A stretch of DNA of 21,062 nt from CAWFKW01 sp964568655 (GCA_964568655.1 CAZMRG010000051.1:1-21062); one strand, 5' to 3'; positions 7,446 to 13,752 are shown, counted from the stretch's first letter. Made by a program: numbers and translations. The notes: generated from the letters alone by a model not told the origin.

Positions 7446-7886
7446 ATGAAGACAAAAATATATTCTGTTTTATTATTATTTTGCTCGGCTCTGGTTTTAT
7501 ATTCCTGCTCATCCTCAAAAGATAATTCAGGTATTACTCCGCAGACGGGCGGTTATTCTTTTACGATCTCTAATGATGCCGGTTCCAAGCTTATGGACGG
7601 GACTTTGACAATTGTAAGCGCTGCTGACGGTAAGATTGACGGTTCCTTCAAAAGAACCGCTGTATACGACAGTTCTTTTTCAGCCTATGGTTTATTAACG
7701 GGCGGAAAGTTCACAGGAACTTACAAACCGAACGGCGACGTAGGATTCAACATGAATCCAAGGCTTGAAGATAATAATGTTTATATCGGCGCAAAATTGT
7801 CAGGGGATAATATGAACGGCAGCTGGTCGCATTCTACTATGACCGGCAGTAAGGATAAAGGTAAATTCAGCGCGACATTAAAATAA
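7446..7886 (+). CDS. small lipoprotein of unknown function
   Basis: A 146-residue protein with a clear lipoprotein signal: MKTKIY, a hydrophobic core, then the lipobox LYSC with Cys21 as the predicted acylated residue, followed by a Ser/Lys/Asp-rich linker. The mature domain is short and beta-rich, with repeated Gly/Asp turns (DGTLTIVSAADGKIDGSF, GGKFTGTYKPNG, GDNMNGSW, KGKFSATLK). This spacing of GxFxGxY/GxMxGxW hairpins is seen in many small Bacteroidota beta-sandwich or lipocalin-like lipoproteins, but no family can be named. Its general design resembles the exported protein at 5068, with no clear sequence identity. It ends just before the terminator at 7911-7941. Membrane attachment is likely; the function is unknown. 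Confidence 0.75.
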   Translation: MKTKIYSVLLLFCSALVLYSCSSSKDNSGITPQTGGYSFTISNDAGSKLMDGTLTIVSAADGKIDGSFKRTAVYDSSFSAYGLLTGGKFTGTYKPNGDVGFNMNPRLEDNNVYIGAKLSGDNMNGSWSHSTMTGSKDKGKFSATLK

Positions 7887-7910
7887 AATTTATTTAAATT
7901 ATTTATTTAA

Positions 7911-7941
7911 GCCTCGCTTTAAAGCGGGGCTTTTTTATTTT
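7911..7941 (+). terminator. intrinsic terminator between the lipoprotein gene and purA
   Basis: GCCTCGCTTTAAAGCGGGGC (7911-7930) is a near-perfect hairpin with one G-U pair, followed by TTTTTTATTTT. It ends plus-strand transcription after the lipoprotein gene. The T-run overlaps the purA stop codon (7935-7937), so the same hairpin lies directly downstream of purA on the minus strand, where its T-tract is weaker. Confidence 0.88.
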
Positions 7942-9206
7942 AGCACGTTGCAGTTTCGTTCAGCGCCAACTGAAATAAGTTTTACCGGAACATTAAGAAA
8001 CTTCTGTATGAAGTCTAAATACCTGCGGCATTCTAAAGGCAGCTTTGAAAACGATTTAATATCTGAGATGTCATTTTTCCATCCCGGAAATGATTTGTAA
8101 ACAGGCTTAACTTTTATCAGTTCCCTATGCCCGCAGTCCGAATAGCTTATAGATTTGCCGCCAAGCGAGTATCCTGTACACACTTTCAATTCTTTCAATC
8201 CGCTGAGTATATCAAGCTTTGTTATAGCAAGTTCGCTCACGCTGTTTATTACGCATGAAAATTTTACAGCTTCCAGATCAAGCCAGCCGATCCTTCTTGG
8301 CCTGCCGGTTGTAGTGCCAAACTCGGCTCCTTTTTCACGAATCGAAGATGAGGTATGATTATGCAATTCAGTTGGGAAGGGCCCTTCGCCGACTCTTGAT
8401 GTAAAAGCTTTGACAACTCCCACGACTCTGTTTAACGACTTCAGAGGAAGCCCTGAACCAATGTTTATTTCGCCGGTAATTGTGTTTGAAGCCGTAGAAT
8501 AAGGATATGGCGACCAGTCAAGATCAAGCATAATACCATGCGCGCCTTCAAACAAAATTCTTTTTCCTGATGATGAAGCTTTAACAAGCAGGTTAAAAGT
8601 ATCTTTGATGTAGGGCAGAATCCTGTCCCTGAACTTCTTCAATTCCTTTAAGGATGCTTCAATATTAACAGGCTTAACGCCGAAGGTCTTCAGTATTTTG
8701 TTTTTGATCTTAGCCTGGAACCGGTACATTTCAGTGAAAATGTTCCAGTCCGCCAGGTCATACACTCTTATTCCGTTATAACTTACTTTATCAGAATACG
8801 CCGGCCCGATGCCGCGCTTTGTTGTGCCCAATTTATTTTTGCCTCGGGCATTTTCGTATGCCGCGTCCAGCATTTTGTGATAGGGGAGTATTAAGTGAGC
8901 CCTTGGGGAAATAACCAGCTTCTTCTTAAGGTCAATTCCTTCTTTAACAAGTATATCCATTTCACCGCACAGAACTTCCGGGTCTATAACAACTCCGTTT
9001 GCAATAATAGCAATTGTCTTTTTATGAAATATTCCGGATGGGATAAGATGGAAAGAGAATTTCTTATTCTTAACTACAACAGTATGGCCTGCATTATTGC
9101 CGCCGTGGTAACGCACAACATAATCAGCCCTTGAAGCGAGAAGGTCGACAATCTTGCCCTTTCCTTCATCGCCCCATTGTAAACCTAATACTACGCTTAC
9201 AGGCAT
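7935..9206 (-). CDS. purA: adenylosuccinate synthetase
   Basis: PurA joins aspartate to IMP using GTP, the first step from IMP to AMP. The 423-residue protein has normal length. It begins with the P-loop-like WGDEGKGK (11-18) including the catalytic base Asp13, then GGNNAGHTVV with His41. Further signatures are GTTKRGIGPAYSDK (127-140) and TTGRPRRIGWLD (299-310). One conserved region is unusual: FEGAHGIMLDLDWSPYPYS (219-237), where most PurA proteins read EGAQG and then DHGTYP or DFGSYP. The position equal to E. coli Gln224, which contacts IMP, is His223 here. Because Asp13 is intact this is not PurZ-like. It starts 56 bases after secF on the same strand and is probably the last gene of a secD-secF-purA transcript. 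Confidence 0.95.
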   Translation of the reverse strand: MPVSVVLGLQWGDEGKGKIVDLLASRADYVVRYHGGNNAGHTVVVKNKKFSFHLIPSGIFHKKTIAIIANGVVIDPEVLCGEMDILVKEGIDLKKKLVISPRAHLILPYHKMLDAAYENARGKNKLGTTKRGIGPAYSDKVSYNGIRVYDLADWNIFTEMYRFQAKIKNKILKTFGVKPVNIEASLKELKKFRDRILPYIKDTFNLLVKASSSGKRILFEGAHGIMLDLDWSPYPYSTASNTITGEINIGSGLPLKSLNRVVGVVKAFTSRVGEGPFPTELHNHTSSSIREKGAEFGTTTGRPRRIGWLDLEAVKFSCVINSVSELAITKLDILSGLKELKVCTGYSLGGKSISYSDCGHRELIKVKPVYKSFPGWKNDISDIKSFSKLPLECRRYLDFIQKFLNVPVKLISVGAERNCNVLK

Positions 9207-9262
9207 AAAAAGTTTATATGGAGAGAGTTATTAATTATTTGGAAGCCCGGAATCCCCGGGGA

Positions 9263-10213
9263 CTAAGCTTTCTTAACTGCAACATTTGCAGTCGCGCCGG
9301 ATTTTCTTTTCTTCTGGTAATATTTTATATCTACTACAAACGCGCTGGCTATATACACAGATGAATATGTACCTGTAATAATACCTATCAGGAATGTAAA
9401 TGCAAAGCTTCTGTTAACTTCGCCGCCGAACACGAACAGCATTAACACGGTCAGGAATACGGTGCCGCTTGTAATAATAGTTCTGCTAAGCGTTGTATTT
9501 ACGCTCCTGTTCATAACCGTAAGAATATCTTCATTCTTATAGAGCTTTATGTTTTCACGAATTCTGTCGAACACAATAACAGTATCATTCGTAGAAAAAC
9601 CTATCAGCGTTAAGAACGCCGCGACCATGCTTTGGGATAACTCCAGGTTCAAAGAAGGGAACAGCATTTCGAATACCGCCACCATGCCTACAGTCACCAG
9701 AACGTCATGGAACAACGCGATAACCGCGCCAAGCGCATAAACAAATTCAAAGCGAAACGCTAAGTATATCAGGATAGCTATCAGGGAAAAAACTGTCGCG
9801 TAAATAGCTGAAACGCGGAGTTCCTTACCGATCTTGGGTCCTACCTTATCAACGCGCAAAACTTCAAATTTATTATTAGAGATATTGCTTGTAAGCCCTT
9901 CCTTGATCTTATCAGTAGTCGTTGTGCCGTCTCCCTGTTCGGAAGTCTTGATAAGAATATCTTTCTCGCTACCCATAGTTTTAATTTCGGCGCCGACTAT
10001 GCCGATCTTATCCATCGTCTCGCGGATCGACTGAACCGGCACGTCATTCTGGAACCGGAGCAGTATTTCCGTTCCGCCTTTGAAATCGATGCCAAGAGGA
10101 ATACCTCTTATAAGAAATATCGCAAAACCAACTATAATAACTGTTGATGATACTATATAAAATATTTTCCTTCTCGAAAGAAAATCTATATTTACATTAT
10201 GGAGAAATCTCAT
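9263..10213 (-). CDS. secF: protein translocase subunit SecF
   Basis: SecF works with SecD next to SecYEG and uses the proton gradient to pull exported proteins to the periplasmic side. The 316-residue protein has the first membrane helix at about 17-36, the periplasmic motif GIDFKGGTEILLRF (41-54), a small P4 domain, then five helices containing FHDVLVTVG (168-176) and GFSTNDTVIVFDRIREN (205-221), the signature of SecF. It is a separate gene from secD. AAGGA lies 5 bases before its ATG, one of the few ribosome sites in the window. It follows secD by 31 bases. The 56-base gap to purA contains the palindrome CCCCGGGG (9254-9261) right after the stop. Confidence 0.96.
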   Translation of the reverse strand: MRFLHNVNIDFLSRRKIFYIVSSTVIIVGFAIFLIRGIPLGIDFKGGTEILLRFQNDVPVQSIRETMDKIGIVGAEIKTMGSEKDILIKTSEQGDGTTTTDKIKEGLTSNISNNKFEVLRVDKVGPKIGKELRVSAIYATVFSLIAILIYLAFRFEFVYALGAVIALFHDVLVTVGMVAVFEMLFPSLNLELSQSMVAAFLTLIGFSTNDTVIVFDRIRENIKLYKNEDILTVMNRSVNTTLSRTIITSGTVFLTVLMLFVFGGEVNRSFAFTFLIGIITGTYSSVYIASAFVVDIKYYQKKRKSGATANVAVKKA

Positions 10214-10244
10214 TGCGTCCTTTTATGTTAAACTTTTAAAAGAA

Positions 10245-12308
10245 TTAACCGAAATTAATTTTTGTTTTACCCTTCTCGGTAAGTATATCAAATATTATTC
10301 TTGTTATAACTATTGATGTGAACAGGTTAGCTATTAAACCAATGATAAGAGTCAGCGCAAATCCCTGTATAGGCCCCGAACCAAACTGGTAAAGTATTAT
10401 GCCAGTGATAATAGAAACAACGTGCGAATCTAATATAGCCGAGAATGCTTTTTTATATCCTATCTCAATTGCGGTTTTCATAGGTTTGCCGCCGTTTAAC
10501 TCTTCCCTGATACGTTCATATATAAGAACGTTCGAATCGACCGCCATACCTATCGTCAGGATCAAACCTGCGATACCGGGCAAAGTCAGTGTAGCATGGA
10601 AGCTTGCCATGATACCCATAACGAAAAACATGTTGAATACTAACGCAAGGTCTGCAACGCCGCCGCCAAAGTGGTAATAAACCAGCATGAACAACGCAAC
10701 CAGAACCAACGCTACTATTGAAGAATACAACCCTTTGTTAATAGAGTCTTCGCCGAGTGACGGTCCTACGGATCTTTCTTCTATAATTTTTAATGGAGCG
10801 GGTAATGCGCCTGCTTTCAAAACTATCTCAAGGAGCTTAGCTTCCTGAACATTCGCCATGCCTTCTATCTCTGAATTGCCCCCGGTAATTTTGCCTCTAA
10901 CAACAGGAGCTGAATAAACTACATTATCAAGAACTATCGCTATACGTTTGTTGACGTTGGCCCCGGTGATCCTTGCCCAGTCGGCAGCGCCGTCGCTGCT
11001 CATTTCCATAGTAACAATTGGAGTGTTGTTTTGAGGGTCTATATTAGACCTTGCATTAACAATTACTCCTCCTGTAAGTTCGGGTTCTTTCTTCATAATA
11101 TATATCTGGTAGATCTTCTCGCCCTTCTCAACAAAATCCGGTTTATTGCCCCATGCAAAAGCAACGTCTGTCGGAATCAAATCCTGTATTTCTTTTTTCT
11201 CAAGCAGCCTCATGACTTTAGGTTTATTTGATTCCTGAACAAGCCATGCTATTGAACCATCTTTAAACTGCTGAGGCCTTACGAGATAGAACCATGGGTT
11301 CTTAGCCTTTAACTCTTCTTCGCTAAGCTGCTTGGAAGTATCTTCGGGCTGGCTTGTATCGGTCTTTTGAGTTACACTGCTGTCTTTTTTCTTAGTTGTA
11401 TCTTTTTTAGTTATCTGTTTGGTCGAATCTTTCTTTGTAGTCGTAACCGGCTTCTTTGTTTTGCTTGTATCCTTAACCGTTATATCTTTCTTTGTTGAAT
11501 CTTTTTTAGATGTTATTTTTGTTGTATCAGGTTTTATTTTTAATGAATCAGTCTTGGGTTCCTTTTTTGTAATGGCATTTATTGAATCTGCCTTAACCAG
11601 CGAATCAAGATTGCCGCCTGCAAGATAAGTGTTCAGCTTTTCCATGATCTTCACTTGGATCTGCGGGTCTATAAGAAGCTTGAACTCAAGCAAAGCTGTT
11701 CCCTGCAAAAGTTTTCTAACTTCTTCAACATTGCTGACGCCGGGCAGCTCAACAACAAGCCTGGAGCTTCCTTTTTTCTGAATGACAGGTTCCGAAACGC
11801 CGTACTGATCGACCCTGTTTCTCACAACCTGTATAGCGCGGTCAATAGCGTTATCTACTTCTGCCTTTAAGTCAGATTTGATCTTCGAATCATCATCCCT
11901 GATCTCTCCGAAATATGCCTTTAGTGAAAGCCCTTTTGCCCCAAGTTTTGAGGCAAATATATCGATAAAGTCATCATCAGAAGTTTTTGCCTCTTCCACT
12001 GACTGGTCGAGGACCTGTTTAAAAATATCATCTGTTTTTTTGGCAAGGTCGCTGACAAGTTTCGCAACGTCAACTTCCATAATAACATACATACCGCCCT
12101 GAAGGTCAAGGCCCAGCTTTATCTTGTTCTCGCGCGCCTTTAGAATATCTGTTCCATTCTTATCAAAGTAAGCGGCGCTGTCTTCAGCGTTCTTAAGATT
12201 TAATACATCCTTATTATACTGATGGTCCTTGTATGTGGGGTACAGGAAATAAAAAGCGAGCGCGATAAAAAGTAAAGTTAAAACGATTCTAAACCGGTTC
12301 TTTTTCAA
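10245..12308 (-). CDS. secD: protein translocase subunit SecD with a low-complexity insert
   Basis: Partner of SecF. Features in order: first membrane helix (8-23); KLGLDLQGGMYVIMEV (64-79), the SecD D1 motif; P1 domain with AIQVVRNRVDQYGVSEPVIQ; an insert at about 240-335 made largely of Lys, Thr, Asp and Ser (repeats of KKDSTKK, KKDTTKK); the rest of P1 with GGNSEIEGM; then ALPAPLKIIEERSVGPSLG and five helices including GMAVDSNVLIYERIREEL (587-604). At 687 residues it is longer than a compact SecD mainly because of the insert. The start codon is TTG (12306-12308): an in-frame TAG lies four codons upstream, no ATG is available, and AGGA sits 7 bases before it. It leads the secD-secF-purA cluster. 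Confidence 0.95.
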   Translation of the reverse strand: MKKNRFRIVLTLLFIALAFYFLYPTYKDHQYNKDVLNLKNAEDSAAYFDKNGTDILKARENKIKLGLDLQGGMYVIMEVDVAKLVSDLAKKTDDIFKQVLDQSVEEAKTSDDDFIDIFASKLGAKGLSLKAYFGEIRDDDSKIKSDLKAEVDNAIDRAIQVVRNRVDQYGVSEPVIQKKGSSRLVVELPGVSNVEEVRKLLQGTALLEFKLLIDPQIQVKIMEKLNTYLAGGNLDSLVKADSINAITKKEPKTDSLKIKPDTTKITSKKDSTKKDITVKDTSKTKKPVTTTKKDSTKQITKKDTTKKKDSSVTQKTDTSQPEDTSKQLSEEELKAKNPWFYLVRPQQFKDGSIAWLVQESNKPKVMRLLEKKEIQDLIPTDVAFAWGNKPDFVEKGEKIYQIYIMKKEPELTGGVIVNARSNIDPQNNTPIVTMEMSSDGAADWARITGANVNKRIAIVLDNVVYSAPVVRGKITGGNSEIEGMANVQEAKLLEIVLKAGALPAPLKIIEERSVGPSLGEDSINKGLYSSIVALVLVALFMLVYYHFGGGVADLALVFNMFFVMGIMASFHATLTLPGIAGLILTIGMAVDSNVLIYERIREELNGGKPMKTAIEIGYKKAFSAILDSHVVSIITGIILYQFGSGPIQGFALTLIIGLIANLFTSIVITRIIFDILTEKGKTKINFG

Positions 12309-12319
12309 ACTTTTGTCCT

Positions 12320-12368
12320 AAAAATGCCCGCCAACATTTCCAAAGCAAGCCGCTTTGGGGCAGGCAGG
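12320..12368 (-). repeat. palindromic repeat with T-run abutting the secD ribosome site
   Basis: Read on the minus strand, the core is CCAAAGC-N5-GCTTTGG (12358-12340), enclosed by TGCCTGCC and GGCGGGCA arms with one mismatch, followed immediately by TTTTT (12324-12320) and then AGGA, the secD Shine-Dalgarno (12319-12316). The outer arm carries the GGCAGGCAGG word shared with the repeats at 13004, 13408 and 13701. The hairpin plus T-run has the form of an intrinsic terminator or attenuator placed at a ribosome site. It may be only a repeat that landed there. Confidence 0.55.
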
Positions 12369-12995
12369 TATGATTTATCAAAAAAATAGAACTGTAATAT
12401 AAATTTAACGTGTTAAATAATCAATGAATTTAGCAATATAGTGAGCCAAACCTTTTATTTATAGTCAATTTTCAACTGCTTATCATCGTTCGTCAGGATT
12501 TGTCCTGATTTGTCGTCATTTATTAAGTGTTTGTATGCTGTTTGTAATGCTTTTGACCCGCTTTTTGCTGATTAAGTGAATGTTTTTATCTTATTTGCAT
12601 TATTTTATATACCTTTTGATTTGCAATACAGTCAGTTAATTCATGAGACAGAAATATTTTTTTTGATTTTATTTTAAAACCGCAACTTTCGCAAGCATTA
12701 AGATTCGTGCGATGCAGTCAGATGAAACGTGAGATGGCGCTTTTTGTTTCGGTTTTGCATTAGAACCTTAATTTTATTTCGGAAATTCCGTCTCATTTCT
12801 CACCGACTAAAATGAGAATTCGTCATTTAGTCAATTGATTAATTCAGGAAACAATCTAACTATTAACTAATAACTGTTGCAAATATAATATACGAGTGTT
12901 TATGTTGTCAATACTATAATAAACGACCGTCCTCATCTTAGCCATTGGAGCGAATTGTCATTCCTGGAGTGTGAAATATCGGCATAAACAAATTA
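12369..12995. other. noncoding DNA upstream of secD
   Basis: About 630 AT-rich bases without a credible protein gene. Visible items: a small hairpin CAGGA-TTTG-TCCTG near 12493-12507; an inverted repeat GACTAAAATGA (12805-12815) with TCATTTAGTC (12823-12832), one base bulged; and on the minus strand a 32-codon frame (12796-12698) encoding a very basic peptide behind GGTGAG. The peptide has no signal-like hydrophobic core and is not called as a gene. The stretch 12680-12770 is somewhat GC-richer than its surroundings and could belong to a structured RNA or an old repeat; I recognise neither. Confidence 0.4.
12880..12912 (-). promoter_or_regulatory. candidate promoter reading toward secD
   Basis: On the minus strand a perfect -35 TTGACA (12911-12906) is followed after 18 bases by TATATT (12887-12882), extended to TATATTTG, the Bacteroidota-type element. 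Transcription would start near 12873. This leaves about 565 bases before the secD start, which is long and suggests either a structured leader or an unannotated small RNA. Confidence 0.45.
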
Positions 12996-13092
12996 TCGTG
13001 CTACCTGCCTGCAGCAGGCAGGCGACTCCATGTCGCGGCACGAATATCTTTTAGCTTTCCATTCGTAGGCGCGACGTGGAGTCGTGCCACGA
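12996..13092. repeat. composite palindromic repeat, two nested hairpins
   Basis: TCGTG (12996-13000) and CACGA (13088-13092) enclose two hairpins. The first is CCTGCCTGCAGCAGGCAGG (13004-13022). The second has a 15-base stem, CGACTCCATGTCGCG (13023-13037) with CGCGACGTGGAGTCG (13070-13084), containing one G-T pair, continued by ACGAAT/ATTCGT around an AT-rich 15-base loop. This is a multi-branched extragenic repeat sharing its first hairpin with the element at 13701-13752. No open frame in it is believable. Confidence 0.65.
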
Positions 13093-13142
13093 AAGTTATT
13101 AAACCTCTGCCGGCCTTCCTTTTGGTAAAAGTGAGGGACAGT

Positions 13143-13175
13143 ACAAATAAAAAAAGCGGGTAATTAGCCCGCTTT
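13143..13175 (-). terminator. strong intrinsic terminator, minus strand, no obvious gene
   Basis: On the minus strand AAAGCGGG-N7-CCCGCTTT (13175-13153) is followed by TTTTTTTATTTG. This is a textbook terminator, strongest on the minus strand; on the plus strand only TTTAATAATA follows. No minus-strand protein gene ends just upstream: the nearest is the SemiSWEET gene, whose stop is at 13773, with the plus-strand tRNA genes between. It could end read-through from sprA, or a small RNA. Confidence 0.8.
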
Positions 13176-13284
13176 AATAATACATCAGCAAGGGCGATTC
13201 CTATGACTTCCGGCATAATGAATCATTATAATTATCATTGCCGTAGGTACGGTAGCGAGATATCATGAAATAAAAAAGTTAAAG

Positions 13285-13310
13285 CAGTCCCAAACTGGAG
13301 CTTGGGACTG
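13285..13310. repeat. short perfect palindrome
   Basis: CAGTCCCAA (13285-13293) and TTGGGACTG (13302-13310) form a perfect 9-base stem around an 8-base loop. No T-tract follows on either strand. The AGTCCC/GGGACT arms recur at 1759-1782, and AGTCCC again at 2906-2911 facing TCGGGAC, so this is probably another extragenic palindrome family member. Confidence 0.55.
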
Positions 13311-13344
13311 AGAATGTGGCTAGTTATATAGGATTTTTTAGTAA

Positions 13345-13376
13345 ATTGATATGGTTTGTCAAATTTGTTATATTTG
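13345..13376 (+). promoter_or_regulatory. candidate promoter of the tRNA cluster
   Basis: TTGATA (13346-13351), a 17-base spacer, and TATATT (13369-13374), extended to TATATTTG, make a good match to both sigma70-type and Bacteroidota-type promoters. The predicted start is near 13383, 13 bases before the tRNA-Arg pseudogene. No comparable promoter lies directly before the intact tRNA-Arg at 13515, so that gene may be transcribed through the broken copy. Confidence 0.45.
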
Positions 13377-13395
13377 CAATCCGATATTTTTATAT

Positions 13396-13491
13396 GTGCC
13401 CGAAGCTCCTGCCATAGGCCATGCCAAAGGCAGGTAAACAGGCAGGCAATCGGATAGAGCGATCCCGCTTTGCGGGATAGGTTACAGGTTC
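13396..13491 (+). pseudogene. tRNA-Arg pseudogene interrupted by palindromic DNA
   Basis: This is a damaged copy of the intact tRNA-Arg 24 bases downstream. GTGCCCGAAGCTC (13396-13408) matches its acceptor and D-stem start with one change. A 39-base insert follows (13409-13447), then AATCGGATAGAGCGAT (13448-13463) resumes exactly where the tRNA would. The 15 bases of anticodon arm and loop are replaced by the same number of bases, so that ATCCCGCTTTGCGGGAT (13462-13478) forms a perfect hairpin with a 5-base stem and 7-base loop. AGGTTACAGGTTC (13479-13491) matches the variable and T arms, and homology ends inside the T loop. The 3' acceptor half is missing, so no tRNA can form. The copied block includes the flank ATTTTTATATG (13386-13396), also found at 13505-13515. 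Confidence 0.85.
13408..13447. repeat. palindromic repeat inserted in the tRNA-Arg pseudogene
   Basis: CCTGCC at 13408-13413 and CAGGCAGGC at 13439-13447 are the arms, with GGCAGG again at 13429-13434. The arms are those of the repeats at 13004-13022 and 13701-13752. Comparison with the intact tRNA shows that 39 bases were added cleanly after the GCTC of the D stem with no loss of tRNA sequence, which marks this repeat as mobile or as copied in by template switching. Confidence 0.65.
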
Positions 13492-13514
13492 TTTTCAAAA
13501 TTAGATTTTTATAT

Positions 13515-13588
13515 GTGCCCGTAGCTCAATCGGATAGAGCGATAGCCTTCTAAGCTATAGGTTACAGGTTCGATTCCTGTCGGGCATA
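13515..13588 (+). tRNA. tRNA-Arg (anticodon TCT)
   Basis: A 74-base cloverleaf. Acceptor GTGCCCG pairs with CGGGCAT with a G-T pair at the first position. The D arm is GCTC/GAGC. The anticodon arm is ATAGC-CTTCTAA-GCTAT, giving TCT, which reads AGA and probably AGG. The T arm is ACAGG-TTCGATT-CCTGT and the discriminator is A. CCA is not encoded and must be added. The weak first pair is unusual. It sits 24 bases after a broken copy of itself and 13 bases before tRNA-His. Confidence 0.95.
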
Positions 13589-13601
13589 CGATATACAACA
13601 T

Positions 13602-13676
13602 GGTGAGCATAGTTCAGCTGGTTAGAACATCAGATTGTGGCTCTGAGGGTCGTGGGTTCGAATCCCATTGCTCACC
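13602..13676 (+). tRNA. tRNA-His (anticodon GTG)
   Basis: The cloverleaf has acceptor GTGAGCA with TGCTCAC, an extra G at position -1 (13602) facing C73 (13676), the identity feature of tRNA-His. The D arm is GTTC/GAAC. The anticodon arm is TCAGA-TTGTGGC-TCTGA, giving GTG. The T arm is GTGGG-TTCGAAT-CCCAT. CCA is not encoded. It is probably cotranscribed with tRNA-Arg. Confidence 0.95.
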
Positions 13677-13700
13677 CAACTTACAAAACCAAAATTCCAT

Positions 13701-13752
13701 CCTGCCTGCAGCTCCACGAGTCAACGACTCGACGGAGTCGTGGACAGGCAGG
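13701..13752. repeat. composite palindrome between tRNA-His and the SemiSWEET gene
   Basis: Outer arms CCTGCCTG (13701-13708) and CAGGCAGG (13745-13752) enclose TCCACGA (13713-13719) with TCGTGGA (13738-13744). The centre can form either CGAGTC-AAC-GACTCG (13717-13731) or CGACTC-GACG-GAGTCG (13725-13740). It lies between two convergent transcripts and may slow RNA polymerase from both sides, though there is no T-run. It shares arms with the repeats at 13004 and 13408, and its CGACTC/GAGTCG words with 13023-13084. Confidence 0.65.

Noticed and set aside
7935..9206. PurZ-like (2-aminoadenine pathway) enzyme
   Set aside because: The catalytic Asp13 is present and the gene lies with secD/secF, not in a phage context; ordinary PurA fits.
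12698..12796. 32-codon minus-strand frame in the secD leader as a real gene
   Set aside because: Very basic, no hydrophobic segment and no known family; kept only as a remark in the leader finding.
12369..12995. tmRNA, RNase P RNA or SRP RNA gene
   Set aside because: None of the conserved core segments of these RNAs could be found on either strand.
13001..13216. 71-codon minus-strand frame
   Set aside because: It crosses a strong terminator hairpin and the composite repeat; composition is not protein-like.
13235..13498. 87-codon minus-strand frame over the tRNA pseudogene
   Set aside because: It reads through palindromes and the antisense of tRNA sequence and has no recognisable protein features.
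13386..13588. Attachment sites of an integrated element, suggested by a partial and a full tRNA-Arg
   Set aside because: The partial copy is the 5' part of the tRNA, not the 3' end used by most integrases, the copies are only 119 bases apart, and no integrase is present.
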